Under the pieces are notes generated by a model that saw only the letters and a program-made list of their open reading frames with translations, searched no databases and was not told the DNA's origin. From Rhodospirillaceae bacterium (lineage in GTDB: Bacteria > Pseudomonadota > Alphaproteobacteria > Reyranellales > Reyranellaceae): a stretch of 64,000 nt of DNA. The translations under genes were made by a program, and so were the position numbers. The DNA lies in contig WOUR01000001.1 of NCBI GenBank assembly GCA_009772935.1, positions 153,021-217,020 of the forward strand, in the 5' to 3' direction. This document shows positions 15,816 to 24,329 of the stretch, piece by piece; positions within the stretch are counted from its first letter, which is position 1; the number at the start of each line of letters is the position of its first letter.

Positions 15816-16916
15816 ATGTGGCGCCGCATCGCCGCGCTGATCCTCAAGGAATTCAAGATGCTGTGGAAGGACCGCAAGAGCCGCATGGTTCTCGTGGTCC
15901 CGCCGCTGGTGCAGCTCGTCCTGTTCGGCAGCGCCGCGACCTTCGAGGTCTCGAACGCTGCACTCGGCCTCTGGATCGAGGACCGGGCACGTCCGGCGCA
16001 GGAACTGGTCAGCCGCTTCGAGGCCTCGCCCGCCTTCCACGTCGTCGCGCGATTCGACAATCCGCAGGCCGTCCGGGAGGCTCTCGACACGCAAAGGGTG
16101 AAGGCGGTGCTGCATGTCGGCCAGACTTTCTCGGCGGATGTCGCGGCCGGCCGGCATGCCCGCGTCCAGCTGCTGCTCGATGGCCGCAAGTCGAACGCCG
16201 CCCTCATCCTGCAGAGCTACGCGCTGGGTATCGTCGAGAGCTACAACCTCGCGCGGGTCGGCCAGGCCGCCGTCGAGCTCAACATGCACCCGCGCGCCTG
16301 GTTCAATCCCAACTTCGACAGCCGCTGGTTCATCCTGCCGGGTCTGACGGTGCTGCTCACCATCGTGGCGATCCTGCTGATCACCGCCCTCTCGGTCGCC
16401 CGCGAACGCGAGCTCGGCACGTTCGAGCAGCTTCTCGTCACGCCGTTGCGGCCCATGGAGATCCTCGTGGGCAAGACCGTCCCGGCGCTCTGCATCGGCT
16501 TTGTCGAGGCGAACCTGATCGCCGCGCTGGCCTGCTTCGCCTATGGCGTGCCGTTCGTCGGCAGCGTCGTGCTGTTCAACGTTGCGATCGCGGTCTTCGT
16601 CCTGTCCGCGGTGGGCATCGGCCTGGTCATCTCATCGGTGGCCAAGACCCAGCAGCAGGCGATCCTGGGCGTCTTCCTGTTCCTCTCGCCCGCGATGGTG
16701 CTGTCTGGCTTCACGACCCCGATCGCCAACATGCCCGACTGGGCGCAGGCCCTCACCCATCTCAACCCGATCCGCTACATGGTGACCCTGAGCCGCGGAA
16801 TCTTCCTGCAGGATCTCTCCTGGGCGCTTGCCTGGCCCCAGCTCTGGCCGATGGCGCTGATCGGCTGCGTCACGCTGGGCTACGCGACCTGGCTCTTCTC
16901 GCGCCGCCTCGAATAG
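15816..16916 (+). CDS. ABC-2 type permease (YbhR-like)
   Basis: A 366-aa ABC-2 permease, the paralogue of its upstream neighbour. It starts MWRRIAALILKEFKMLWKDRKS five bases after the previous stop; longer in-frame extensions are discarded. It has an N-terminal helix, a large periplasmic loop, and the conserved WFILPGLTVLLTIVAILLITALSVARERELGTFEQLLVTP block before the final helices. Together with the other three genes it makes a complete YbhGFSR-type exporter. Confidence 0.92.
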   Translation: MWRRIAALILKEFKMLWKDRKSRMVLVVPPLVQLVLFGSAATFEVSNAALGLWIEDRARPAQELVSRFEASPAFHVVARFDNPQAVREALDTQRVKAVLHVGQTFSADVAAGRHARVQLLLDGRKSNAALILQSYALGIVESYNLARVGQAAVELNMHPRAWFNPNFDSRWFILPGLTVLLTIVAILLITALSVARERELGTFEQLLVTPLRPMEILVGKTVPALCIGFVEANLIAALACFAYGVPFVGSVVLFNVAIAVFVLSAVGIGLVISSVAKTQQQAILGVFLFLSPAMVLSGFTTPIANMPDWAQALTHLNPIRYMVTLSRGIFLQDLSWALAWPQLWPMALIGCVTLGYATWLFSRRLE

Positions 16917-16933
16917 GCGACGCGCTTCGTCGA

Positions 16934-17407
16934 TCAGCCACCGCGCTGCGCCTGGATCGCCCTCTGCAGTTCGCGTTCGAAGCCCTTGAGAGACTGCATG
17001 AACGGTCCCGCCATCGTGCCCTGCAACTGGAGCTGGACCTGGATCTGCGAACCCGTGCGCAGCTGCTGAAGCAGCTCGGCCGACTTGGCTTCGTCGAACT
17101 GGCAAATGCCCTGCCCGCAGATGCTGGTCGAGATGAACGGGTTGGAATCGACCTGGATGCTGGCCCGCACGCCCTGGCCGTCGCCGACCACGGAGATCTT
17201 CTTGTAGGCCGCCGAGTAGCGCATCACGAGGAATTGGCCGAGCAGGCTGTTGCCGTCGATCGTCGCCTGCGCGCCGCAATCCCTACCGCCGTCGGAGGAG
17301 CAGTACATGACCCACTTGTCGGGCGGCTGGTCCTGCGCCGAAGCCGGCAGCGAAAGGGTCCATGCGGCGGCAGCAAGACCGGCAGCCACGAATACGGATC
17401 GCATCAT
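16934..17407 (-). CDS. Exported IalB-like protein
   Basis: A 157-aa protein with a clear signal peptide (MMRSVFVAAGLAAAAWTLSLPASAQ) and four Cys in the mature part (MYCSSDGGRDCGA and SICGQGICQF), likely forming two disulfides. The spacing of the Cys pairs, the SIQVDSNPFISTSICGQGICQF block and the C-terminal FMQSLKGFERE resemble invasion-associated locus B (IalB) proteins, periplasmic or outer-membrane-linked proteins of unclear function. The assignment is by pattern only. It converges on the exporter operon. Confidence 0.6.
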   Translation of the reverse strand: MMRSVFVAAGLAAAAWTLSLPASAQDQPPDKWVMYCSSDGGRDCGAQATIDGNSLLGQFLVMRYSAAYKKISVVGDGQGVRASIQVDSNPFISTSICGQGICQFDEAKSAELLQQLRTGSQIQVQLQLQGTMAGPFMQSLKGFERELQRAIQAQRGG

Positions 17408-17492
17408 CTTTCGCCCTGCTCCCGGGTTTGCCAACATTCCAAGGGCAACCTATGTAGCCGCCCACGCACCCGCTGACAAAGGAACCCTTCGC

Positions 17493-18062
17493 ATGTCCGA
17501 GAGCCTGAAACTCGTCGCCTTCTGCGGCAGCCTGCGCAAGGCGTCGTTCAACCGCCTGTCGCTGCAGGCCTTCGTCGACCGTCTCCCCGTCGGCGCCACG
17601 TGCGACACGATCGAGATCGGCGACTGGCCGCTCTACGACGCCGACCTCCAGGCCAAGGGCTTCCCCGACAAGGTGCAGACCGCGCAGAAGGCCATGCTGG
17701 CAGCCGACGGCATCGTGCTGGTCAGCCCGGAATACAATTACGGCATCTCGGGCGTGCTGAAGAACGCCATCGACTGGCTGTCGCGCATCAGCCCGCAGCC
17801 CTTCACCGCCAAGCCGGTCGCCCTGTTCGGCGCCTCGATGGGCGTCCTCGGCACGGCGCGCGCGCAGTACCAGCTGCGCCAGACGCTGGTGTTCCTCGAC
17901 GGCCGTCCGGTCAACAAGCCCGAGGTCATGATCGCCCAGGCACAGAACAAGTTCGCCGACGGCAAGCTCACCGACGAGATGACGGGCAAGCTGCTCGGCG
18001 ATCTAGGCGTGGCCCTGGCACTGGCCTGCCGCCAGGCCAAGGCGGCCGCGTCCGTCAAGTAA
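17493..18062 (+). CDS. NADPH-dependent FMN reductase-like flavoprotein
   Basis: A 189-aa flavodoxin-fold reductase (ChrR/YieF/SsuE-like). FCGSLRKASFNRLSL binds the FMN phosphate, and the hallmark SPEYNYGISGVLKNAIDWLSR motif stacks over the flavin. The C-terminal half (GASMGVLGTARAQYQLRQTLVF) is standard. It would reduce quinones or metal ions with NAD(P)H in the cytoplasm. It is followed after seven bases by a SnoaL-like gene, likely in the same transcript. Confidence 0.88.
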   Translation: MSESLKLVAFCGSLRKASFNRLSLQAFVDRLPVGATCDTIEIGDWPLYDADLQAKGFPDKVQTAQKAMLAADGIVLVSPEYNYGISGVLKNAIDWLSRISPQPFTAKPVALFGASMGVLGTARAQYQLRQTLVFLDGRPVNKPEVMIAQAQNKFADGKLTDEMTGKLLGDLGVALALACRQAKAAASVK

Positions 18063-18069
18063 GGGGCAT

Positions 18070-18507
18070 ATGCCGATGACGACACGCGAACAAGCCCGCG
18101 CGCTGATCGAGCGACTGCACGAGATCTGGGGCACCGGCGAACTAGCCGCCATTCCCGAGATTTACGCGCCGGGCTTCGTCGCCCACATGCCCAAGGGCTG
18201 GGGCAAGGGCGAGAGCCGCGACGGGCACGACGGCATACGCCGCGCCATCGAACGCATCCGCACCGGCTTTCCCGACTGGCAAGAGCATATCGACGACATG
18301 GTTATCGACGGCGACCGGATCGCCGTACGCTATCACTCGACGGGAACCCATCTCGGCCTCTTCGGCAAACGCGCACCAACCGGCCGTGCGATCAATGTCG
18401 ACGAACTTTCGATCTTCCGCATCGAGAACGGTCGCGTCGCCGAGCAGTGGTGCCTCAATGACGACCTCGCCTTCGACAAGCAGATCGACGGCAAGGGCCT
18501 TGAGTAG
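18070..18507 (+). CDS. SnoaL-like ester cyclase family protein
   Basis: A 145-aa NTF2-fold protein of the SnoaL/polyketide-cyclase type: WGTGELAAIPEIYAPGFVAHMP, GHDGIRRAIERIRTGFPDWQEHIDDMVIDGDRIAVRYHSTGTH and the terminal VDELSIFRIENGRVAEQW are the usual blocks. AAGGGG precedes the ATG. Family members include aldol cyclases but most single genes of this type have no known substrate, and no polyketide genes are nearby. Function is not assigned. Confidence 0.8.
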   Translation: MPMTTREQARALIERLHEIWGTGELAAIPEIYAPGFVAHMPKGWGKGESRDGHDGIRRAIERIRTGFPDWQEHIDDMVIDGDRIAVRYHSTGTHLGLFGKRAPTGRAINVDELSIFRIENGRVAEQWCLNDDLAFDKQIDGKGLE

Positions 18508-18546
18508 ATAACTCCCGTCGTCTCAACCGAAGCGCCGCAGGCCCGA

Positions 18547-18606
18547 AGTGGAGAGACCTTTTTTCCGCTTCAAGCCGCCCAATCGTCGAAAAGAGGTCTC
18601 TCCACT
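18547..18606. repeat. Intergenic inverted repeat
   Basis: AGTGGAGAGACCT (18547-18559) and AGGTCTCTCCACT (18594-18606) form a 13-bp perfect inverted repeat. A further small palindrome (CCTCGCTGCGCGAGG) follows at about 18610-18624. The layout matches the mosaic palindromic intergenic repeats common in alphaproteobacteria; compare 45368-45435 and 63670-63812. The rest of the 170-bp gap to the MFS gene shows nothing else. Confidence 0.75.
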
Positions 18607-18677
18607 ACGCCTCGCTGCGCGAGGCTCGGTCGAGACGACGGACTTACTCGAACGACCCTTCGGTTCAGACCGAAGGA

Positions 18678-19921
18678 ATGTTCGCCGCATCCGTGCTAGC
18701 AAGCCCGGCCATGGCGTCGAGATTGCCTCTCCTCATCCTGCTGATCGCCGTCACCTGCCTCAGCCAGTTCTATCGCGTGTCGAACAGCGTGATCGCGCCC
18801 GAGCTCGTGCGCGACCTCGATCTCAGCGCGCGCCAGCTCGGTTGGGCGGGCAGCGCCTTCTTCTTTGCCCTGTTCGCGGTCCAGATCCCCGTCGGCATGT
18901 GGTTCGACCGGTTCGGCGCGCGCCGGACGGTGGCCGCACTTTCGCTGCTGGCCATGCTGGGCTCGCTATGGATCGCCAACGCGAGCGACGCGGCCGATCT
19001 GATTGCCGGCCGCACCATCGTCGGCGTGGGCTGCGCCGCCTCGTTCATGTCGGTGGTGTTCCTGTGCTCGCGCTGGTTCGAGCCGGCCAAGCTCGCCACG
19101 CGGCTCTCCTGGGTGTTCGCGGCGTCGAACATCGGCACGCTGGCGGCCGCGACCCCGCTCGCCTGGATCGCGGCCACCGTCGGCTGGCGCAGCGGGTTCG
19201 TGGGCCTCGCCGTCGTCACGCTGCTGGTCGCTCTGGGGTTCCTGGTCTTCGTGCGCGACCGGCCGCCGGAGCATCGCGGTCCCGAGCCCGCGCGGGAGTC
19301 ACCCGGGCAGATCCTGCGCGGCCTGTGGGAGGTGTGGCGGACGCCCGGCCTCGGCCCTGTGCTCTCGATGCATTTTTTCGCCTACGCTACGATGCTGACG
19401 GTGCTGGGCGTGTGGGGCGGCCCCTATCTCCACGACGTGCACAAGCTCGATGGGGTCGCGCGCGGCAACGTGCTGCTGGCCATGGGCACCGCGCAGATCC
19501 TGGGCATCCTGGCCTATGGGCCGATGGACCGCGTCCTGCGCTCGCGCAAGCGCTGGTGTTCGGAGGGGCGGCGATCTCGATGGTGCTGCTGGCGATCCTG
19601 GCGGCACTCCCTAGCCCACCGCTCTGGCTGGCGGTCTCGCTGCTGATCGCCTTCTGCTTCTTCTGCGCTTACGGCACGGTGATCGTGGCGCAGGGCCGCG
19701 CGCTGTTTCCCGACCGGCTGGCCGGCCGCGGCGTCACCACCGTCAACATGGCGCAGTGCCTGGGGCTCGCCGTGCTGCCGGCCGGCGCCGGCTACGTCGT
19801 CGGGGCCTTCGGCGCCGACGACACGGCCTATCGCTGGGTCTTCGGCATGCTCGCCGCCGGTCTGGTGCTGGGCTCGTTCGCCTATGTGCGGGCGCGAGAC
19901 AGCTTTACGGCACGCGGGTAG
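18678..19921 (+). pseudogene. MFS transporter with a one-base frameshift
   Basis: The first frame encodes a major-facilitator transporter (MASRLPLLILLIAVTCLSQFYR, WFDRFGARRTVAALSLLAMLG, and helices through PMDRVLRSRKR) as far as about 19552. The sequence then continues coherently only in another frame (LVFGGAAISMVLLAILAALP through VYGADDTAYRWVFGMLAAG-type helices) to a stop at 19921. One missing base near 19551-19553 (AAGCGC|TGGTG, where AAGCGCCTGGTG is expected) explains it. Repaired length is about 413 aa. It is either a recent null allele or a sequencing error. Start 18678 or 18711 is unclear; substrate unknown. Confidence 0.82.
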
Positions 19922-19944
19922 AGTTCCTCCGAACGGGAGAACTC

Positions 19945-20556
19945 ATGGTTGCGATGATAGCGCATGTCGTAGCGGCAATCCTCATGTTGGCCTTCTCTCC
20001 GGCGTCGACGAGCGCCCAACCCACAGGTTCGGCGACTTCGAGCGCGCCCGCGATCCATCCGGCAACCGGCCTGAAGTTTCCTTCCATCGTCGGCCGCGAT
20101 ATCCGACGGGCGCAATCAATCGACTATGGAAAAAGCGAAGGAAGGCCCGAACTCGGCTACAGCTGGAACTATCTTGTGGCGCCGCCGATCGATGGCGTTG
20201 CCCGGGTCAATGTATTCAACGGTGGCCTGACCTCGATACCGACCGGGGCCGACAGCACGCTCCTTGCAGAACAGTTCGACCAGCTCCTCGATGAAATCCG
20301 CCAGCTCACGCCGGAAGCCGACGGGTTGAAGATCATAAACGGCCCCGCCGAATGTTCCCCGGGCGGGATTTCCTTTCGCTGCGTCACGCTACGGGCGGTC
20401 ATCCCCAAGACCCAGGTACCGATCTACTCGACGCTGGCGGTGACCGGCTATCGCAACCATTTCTTCTCCATTTGGCTGGAGTGGAACGGCACGAAGACGG
20501 AACCGGTGGTGGCCGAGGCCTACCTGAACGATCTGGTCGATGTGATGACGCGCTGA
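19945..20556 (+). CDS. Exported protein of unknown function
   Basis: A 203-aa protein with a signal peptide (MVAMIAHVVAAILMLAFSPASTSAQ, cut likely after the final Ala). The mature part has a predicted alpha/beta pattern, KFPSIVGRDIRRAQSIDYGK and then PAECSPGGISFRCVTLRAV with two Cys that could pair. CGGGAG sits five to ten bases before the ATG. It ends exactly one base before the stop of the convergent cytochrome c gene. No family is recognised. Confidence 0.7.
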   Translation: MVAMIAHVVAAILMLAFSPASTSAQPTGSATSSAPAIHPATGLKFPSIVGRDIRRAQSIDYGKSEGRPELGYSWNYLVAPPIDGVARVNVFNGGLTSIPTGADSTLLAEQFDQLLDEIRQLTPEADGLKIINGPAECSPGGISFRCVTLRAVIPKTQVPIYSTLAVTGYRNHFFSIWLEWNGTKTEPVVAEAYLNDLVDVMTR

Positions 20557-20946
20557 CTACTTCGTCGCTTCCTTGAGATAAGCGACGAGGTCGGCGAGCT
20601 GGCCGGCGTTCTTCACGCCGTTGTAGAGCATCTTGGTGCCGGGCACCTTGCCCTTGGGATCGCGATTGTATTCGGCGAGCGTCGTGTCGTCCCAGACGAT
20701 GCCGGAATTCTTCATCGGCTCGGAATAGGTATAGCCCGCGCTGGTGCCGGCCTTGCGGCCGAACAGCCCGTGCAGGTTGGGACCCGTCACCTGCGCGCCG
20801 TCCTTTTCCAACGTGTGGCACGAGCGGCACTGGGTATTGAAGACGCGCTGGCCCTTGGCGGCCTCCCCCGATTGCGCGGCGGCGGGGCCGGCAGAGGTCG
20901 CCAGACTGGCGACGATCACAGCGGCGGCAGTGATCCAGTTCTTCAT
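20557..20946 (-). CDS. Class I c-type cytochrome
   Basis: A 129-aa exported cytochrome c: signal peptide MKNWITAAAVIVASLATSAGPAAAQ, heme site CRSCH, GPNLHGLFGRKAG, and axial Met in GTKM (KVPGTKMLYNG). It closely follows the mitochondrial/c2 cytochrome pattern (GPNLHGLFGR, GYTYSEPMKNSGIVW) and would carry electrons in the periplasm to an oxidase or reaction partner. The start at 20946 is chosen for the signal peptide; a longer frame upstream lacks one. It is divergent from alkB. Confidence 0.92.
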   Translation of the reverse strand: MKNWITAAAVIVASLATSAGPAAAQSGEAAKGQRVFNTQCRSCHTLEKDGAQVTGPNLHGLFGRKAGTSAGYTYSEPMKNSGIVWDDTTLAEYNRDPKGKVPGTKMLYNGVKNAGQLADLVAYLKEATK

Positions 20947-20993
20947 CACGCTACTCCTGATGCTTCCGGCAGAAGATGCCCTATATCTGAACG

Positions 20994-21635
20994 ATGCAGC
21001 AAAGCCTGTTCGACGCAGATGGCGGAAAGGAGGCGCTGGCACCCGGCGCCACGTTGTTGCGTGGATTCGCACGAAAGCGTGATGTCGCGCTGCTGGCGGC
21101 GATCGAGGGGATCGCGGCCGAGTCGCCGTTCCGGCACATGGTAACGCCCGGCGGCTTCGAGATGTCCGTGGCGATGACCAATTGCGGCGCGGCCGGCTGG
21201 GTCACGAATCGGTCGGGCTATCGCTATCAGGCGCACGACCCGCAAAGTGGAGCGCCGTGGCCCGCGATGCCGGCGGCCTTCCTCGCGCTGGCCGACGACG
21301 CCGCGAGCGCGGCCGGGTTCGCAACCTTCATTCCCGACGCCTGCCTGATCAACCGCTACGAGCCCGGCACGAAGCTGTCGCTGCACCAGGACAAGGACGA
21401 GGCCGACTACGCGCATCCCATCGTCTCGGTGTCCCTCGGTCTGCCCGCCACGTTCCAGTTCGGGGGACCGAAGCGCGCCGATCCCGTCCGCAAGGTCACG
21501 CTGGAGCATGGCGACGTGGTCGTCTGGGGCGGCCCGTCGCGGCTGTTCCATCACGGCGTGCTGACATTGAAAAGCGGCGAGCATCCGCTGACCGGACACC
21601 GCCGCTTCAATCTCACCTTGCGTAAGGCGCTTTAG
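20994..21635 (+). CDS. alkB: DNA oxidative demethylase AlkB
   Basis: A 213-aa Fe(II)/2-oxoglutarate dioxygenase. The iron ligands are in LHQDKDE (HxD) and the His of SRLFHHGVL, and the 2-oxoglutarate Arg pair is in HRRFNLTLRK. Substrate-recognition stretches MSVAMTNCGAAGWVTNRSGYRY and CLINRYEPGTKLSLHQDKDE match E. coli AlkB. It removes 1-methyladenine and 3-methylcytosine lesions from DNA and RNA. No ada gene is adjacent. Confidence 0.95.
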   Translation: MQQSLFDADGGKEALAPGATLLRGFARKRDVALLAAIEGIAAESPFRHMVTPGGFEMSVAMTNCGAAGWVTNRSGYRYQAHDPQSGAPWPAMPAAFLALADDAASAAGFATFIPDACLINRYEPGTKLSLHQDKDEADYAHPIVSVSLGLPATFQFGGPKRADPVRKVTLEHGDVVVWGGPSRLFHHGVLTLKSGEHPLTGHRRFNLTLRKAL

Positions 21636-21658
21636 AAAGCGCTCGACCAAGTCCCCAA

Positions 21659-21679
21659 CCTCACCCTAACAGGGTGAGG
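21659..21679. terminator. Hairpin between convergent alkB and Bug receptor genes
   Basis: CCTCACCCT (21659-21667) and AGGGTGAGG (21671-21679) form a 9-bp stem with a 3-base loop. TCTGTTT follows on the plus strand. Its place between two converging genes suggests a shared terminator, stronger for alkB. Confidence 0.6.
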
Positions 21680-21699
21680 TCTGTTTGATGGGCGACGCC

Positions 21700-22671
21700 C
21701 TACTCCGGCTTGATGTTCTGTTCCTTGATCAGCTTCGTCCAGCGCTTCTCCTCCTTGTCGAGGAAGGCCTTGAACTCGGCCGGTGTCGAGGCGCGAATCT
21801 CCACGCCCTGAGGCTTGAAGCGCTCGATCATCGCGGGCTCGGCCGCGATCTTGGCGATCGCCTTCTGCAGCTTGTCGACGATCGCCTTAGGCGTACCGGC
21901 CGGCACCACCATGCCCTGCCAGAACACCGCCTCGAAGTCGGGCAGCCCTGCCGCCTCCACGACGGTCGGAATGTCGGGGAAGGCGGGCGAGCGCTTGAGG
22001 CTCGAGATGGCAATGGCCCGCGTGCGGCCCGTGGCCAGGATCGGCTTCGCTTCGAGCGCGGCCGAGAACATCATCTGGGCCTGGCCCGAGGCCACGTCCT
22101 GCCCGGCCTGCGCGCCGCCCTTGTAGGGAACGTGTGTGATGTTGAGCCCGGCCTGCGCCTTCAGCAGCTCGGCGGCGAGATGGTTGGTGGCGCCGATGCC
22201 CGAGCTCGCGATGTTGAACTTGCCGGGATTGGCTTTCACGTAGGCGATCAGCTCGGCCATGTTCTTGGCTGGGAACTCCGAATTCACGTGCAGGATGAAG
22301 GGCGTAAACGACATCAGCGACACGAGCTCGAAGCTCTTGTTGGGGTCGTACTGGACCTGGCCCGTGAGCGTCGGGTTGATGATCAGCGACGTGCCGGCGG
22401 CGTAGATCGTGTAGCCGTCGGGCGCTGCCTTGGCGACGAAGTTGGAGGCCACGGTAGTGGCCGCGCCGGCGCGGTTGTCGACGATGAACGGTTTGCCGAG
22501 TTCCGCCGAGAGCTTCTCGGCATAGACGCGGGCCACGGCGTCGTTCACGCCGCCCGGCGGATAGGGCACGACCAGTGAGACCGGCTTGGTGGGCCAGTCG
22601 GTTTGCGCCGAGGCGGCAAACGGCATCAGCAGCGCGGCCACGGCCGACGCCACGAAAACGGAACGCTTCAT
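21700..22671 (-). CDS. Bug-family tripartite tricarboxylate receptor
   Basis: A 323-aa periplasmic binding protein (Bug/TctC family): signal peptide MKRSVFVASAVAALLMPFAASAQ, then the family start DWPTKPVSLVVPYPPGGVNDAVAR, GKPFIVDNRAGAATTVASN, NPGKFNIASSGIGATNHLAAELL, and HVPYKGGAQAGQDVASGQAQ. Full length. These proteins capture carboxylates or other small organics for TctAB or act as sensors. GGAGGAG precedes the start. No tctAB genes are in the window, so it is an orphan receptor. It lies 22 bp downstream of the DUF35 gene, so it probably serves the thiolase/DUF35 pathway. Confidence 0.93.
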   Translation of the reverse strand: MKRSVFVASAVAALLMPFAASAQTDWPTKPVSLVVPYPPGGVNDAVARVYAEKLSAELGKPFIVDNRAGAATTVASNFVAKAAPDGYTIYAAGTSLIINPTLTGQVQYDPNKSFELVSLMSFTPFILHVNSEFPAKNMAELIAYVKANPGKFNIASSGIGATNHLAAELLKAQAGLNITHVPYKGGAQAGQDVASGQAQMMFSAALEAKPILATGRTRAIAISSLKRSPAFPDIPTVVEAAGLPDFEAVFWQGMVVPAGTPKAIVDKLQKAIAKIAAEPAMIERFKPQGVEIRASTPAEFKAFLDKEEKRWTKLIKEQNIKPE

Positions 22672-22692
22672 GATTCTCCTCCCAGGATTTCT

Positions 22693-23124
22693 CTATTCGG
22701 CGACGAAGACGGGCAACGTCACCTCTTTGTTGACCGGCTCGAAGCCCAGCTTCACACGCCGGCCGATCTTCAGCTCGCCCTCGGGAATACCGTGCAGCTG
22801 CGCGTTGACGCGCACCCCGGCATCCATGTCGACCAGCGCCACGATGTAGGGCGCCGATGCCTTGAAGAAGAAGTTGAACGGATGATGGCACACCGTCCAG
22901 GCATGGAGGGTGCCGCCGAGCGGCGCCTCCTTGAACTCACTCTCCATCGAGAAGCAATGCGGGCATACCGGCCGCGGATAGTGCCGGACCTTGCCGCAGG
23001 ACGAACAGTATTGCAGCAGGAAGCGGCCCTCGCGCATGCCGTCCCAGTAGGGCTGGCTCTCGCGCGTGGGCGTCGGCAGCGGACGTTCCGGCGCCGGCGC
23101 GACCGGTATGGGAGCCTGGCTCAT
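22693..23124 (-). CDS. DUF35 zinc-ribbon/OB-fold acyl-CoA-associated protein
   Basis: A 143-aa DUF35 protein: an N-terminal helix (SQPYWDGMREGRFLLQ), a rubredoxin-like zinc ribbon with CSSCGK and CPHC, and a C-terminal OB-fold. Proteins of this family pair with thiolase-like enzymes and act in acyl-CoA metabolism (for example side-chain shortening of steroids). It overlaps the stop of the thiolase gene by ATGA, confirming the functional pair. Confidence 0.9.
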   Translation of the reverse strand: MSQAPIPVAPAPERPLPTPTRESQPYWDGMREGRFLLQYCSSCGKVRHYPRPVCPHCFSMESEFKEAPLGGTLHAWTVCHHPFNFFFKASAPYIVALVDMDAGVRVNAQLHGIPEGELKIGRRVKLGFEPVNKEVTLPVFVAE

Positions 23125-24281
23125 GCCGCCCTCCTCAGGATGGCGATCGATCCGTCGCCCATGTCGCCGTAGCCGGTGACGAGGCCAGTCTCGGCCTTCT
23201 TGACCTGCGCCTTACCGGCCTCGCCGCGCAACTGGCGCGTCAGCTCGATCACATGGTTGAGCCCCACGACGTGGCCCTGGCTCAACAGCCCGCCATGGGT
23301 GTTGATCGGCAGCTCGCCGCCGAGTGCAATGCGCCCATCCATCACGAACGGCCCGCCCTCGCCGGTCTTGCAGAAACCCAGAATCTCGAGCTGACGGATC
23401 ACCGTGAAGGTGAAGCAGTCGTAGATCTCGGCCACGTCGATGTCCTTCGGCCCCACCCCCGCCATCGCGTAGGCGCGCGGGGCGGACTTCACCAGGCCGA
23501 ACTCCAGTATGTCAGGGCGCTGCGCGATCGACGCGGGCGAATCGGGATGGCCCTCGGCCACGCCGGCGATGGTGACCAGCGGCTTCCTGAGATCCTTGGC
23601 GCGATCGGTGGCGCTCACGATCACCGCGGCGCCGCCGTCGCTCTCGAGGCTGCAATCGAACAGGCGGAACGGGTCGGAGATCATGCGCGAGGCATGATGG
23701 TCCTCGACCGTGAGCGGCTTGTTCATCACGACGTTGCCGTTGAGGATCGCGTGCTGGCGCGTGACGACGGCCACCTCGGCCAACTGTCGGGCCGTCGTGC
23801 CGTAGAGTTCCATGTGGCGGCGCGCGCCCTGGGCGTAGAGCTGGGCCGGCGCGAACATGCCGATCGGCGCCTCGAACTCCGCCGCCTGCGCGAACACCGG
23901 GAACTGCTGCAGGCGGGTGGAGACTCGCGAGCCGGAATAGCCCGTGCGCCCGACCGAGATCAGCACATGCTTGCAGACGCCGGTCGTCACCGCCATCGCC
24001 GCCATCTGGATGGCGGCGACGCAGGTGGCGCCGCCCATCGGGATGAAGGCCGAGAGCGTGAGATCCTTCAGCCCGAGATTGGCGATGAAGTCCTCGGCGA
24101 TCGCCCCGCCCGGAAAGTACGGAATGACGCCATCGACGTCGCGCGGGTCGATCCCGGCATCGTCGAGCGCCTTGAGACTGGCCTCGAGCTGCAGCGCGAG
24201 CCCGCTCTTGGTCGTACCGCGCGTGTACGCGGTCTCGCCAATGCCGCTGACGGCCGCCTTGTCGCGAAGCGGATGCACCAT
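23121..24281 (-). CDS. Thiolase-family protein (acetyl-CoA acetyltransferase-like)
   Basis: A 386-aa thiolase-fold protein of the lipid-transfer/SCP2-thiolase-like subgroup: AVSGIGETAYTRGT at the start, the middle segment PMGGATCVAAIQMAAMAV, AEIYDCFTFTVIRQLEILGFC, and the HGGLLSQGHVVGLNHVIELTRQLRGEAG C-terminal His/Gly block. It lacks the reactive N-terminal Cys of degradative thiolases at the usual place (GGATCVAA holds a Cys in a related position). GGAGG supports ATG 24281. It is coupled with DUF35 and probably acts on a CoA ester from a catabolic route. Confidence 0.87.
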   Translation of the reverse strand: MVHPLRDKAAVSGIGETAYTRGTTKSGLALQLEASLKALDDAGIDPRDVDGVIPYFPGGAIAEDFIANLGLKDLTLSAFIPMGGATCVAAIQMAAMAVTTGVCKHVLISVGRTGYSGSRVSTRLQQFPVFAQAAEFEAPIGMFAPAQLYAQGARRHMELYGTTARQLAEVAVVTRQHAILNGNVVMNKPLTVEDHHASRMISDPFRLFDCSLESDGGAAVIVSATDRAKDLRKPLVTIAGVAEGHPDSPASIAQRPDILEFGLVKSAPRAYAMAGVGPKDIDVAEIYDCFTFTVIRQLEILGFCKTGEGGPFVMDGRIALGGELPINTHGGLLSQGHVVGLNHVIELTRQLRGEAGKAQVKKAETGLVTGYGDMGDGSIAILRRAA

Positions 24282-24329
24282 CTTGATTTCCTCCGGCGCG
24301 CATTGTGCCGGAAGCGGCGCTGCAGGCAA

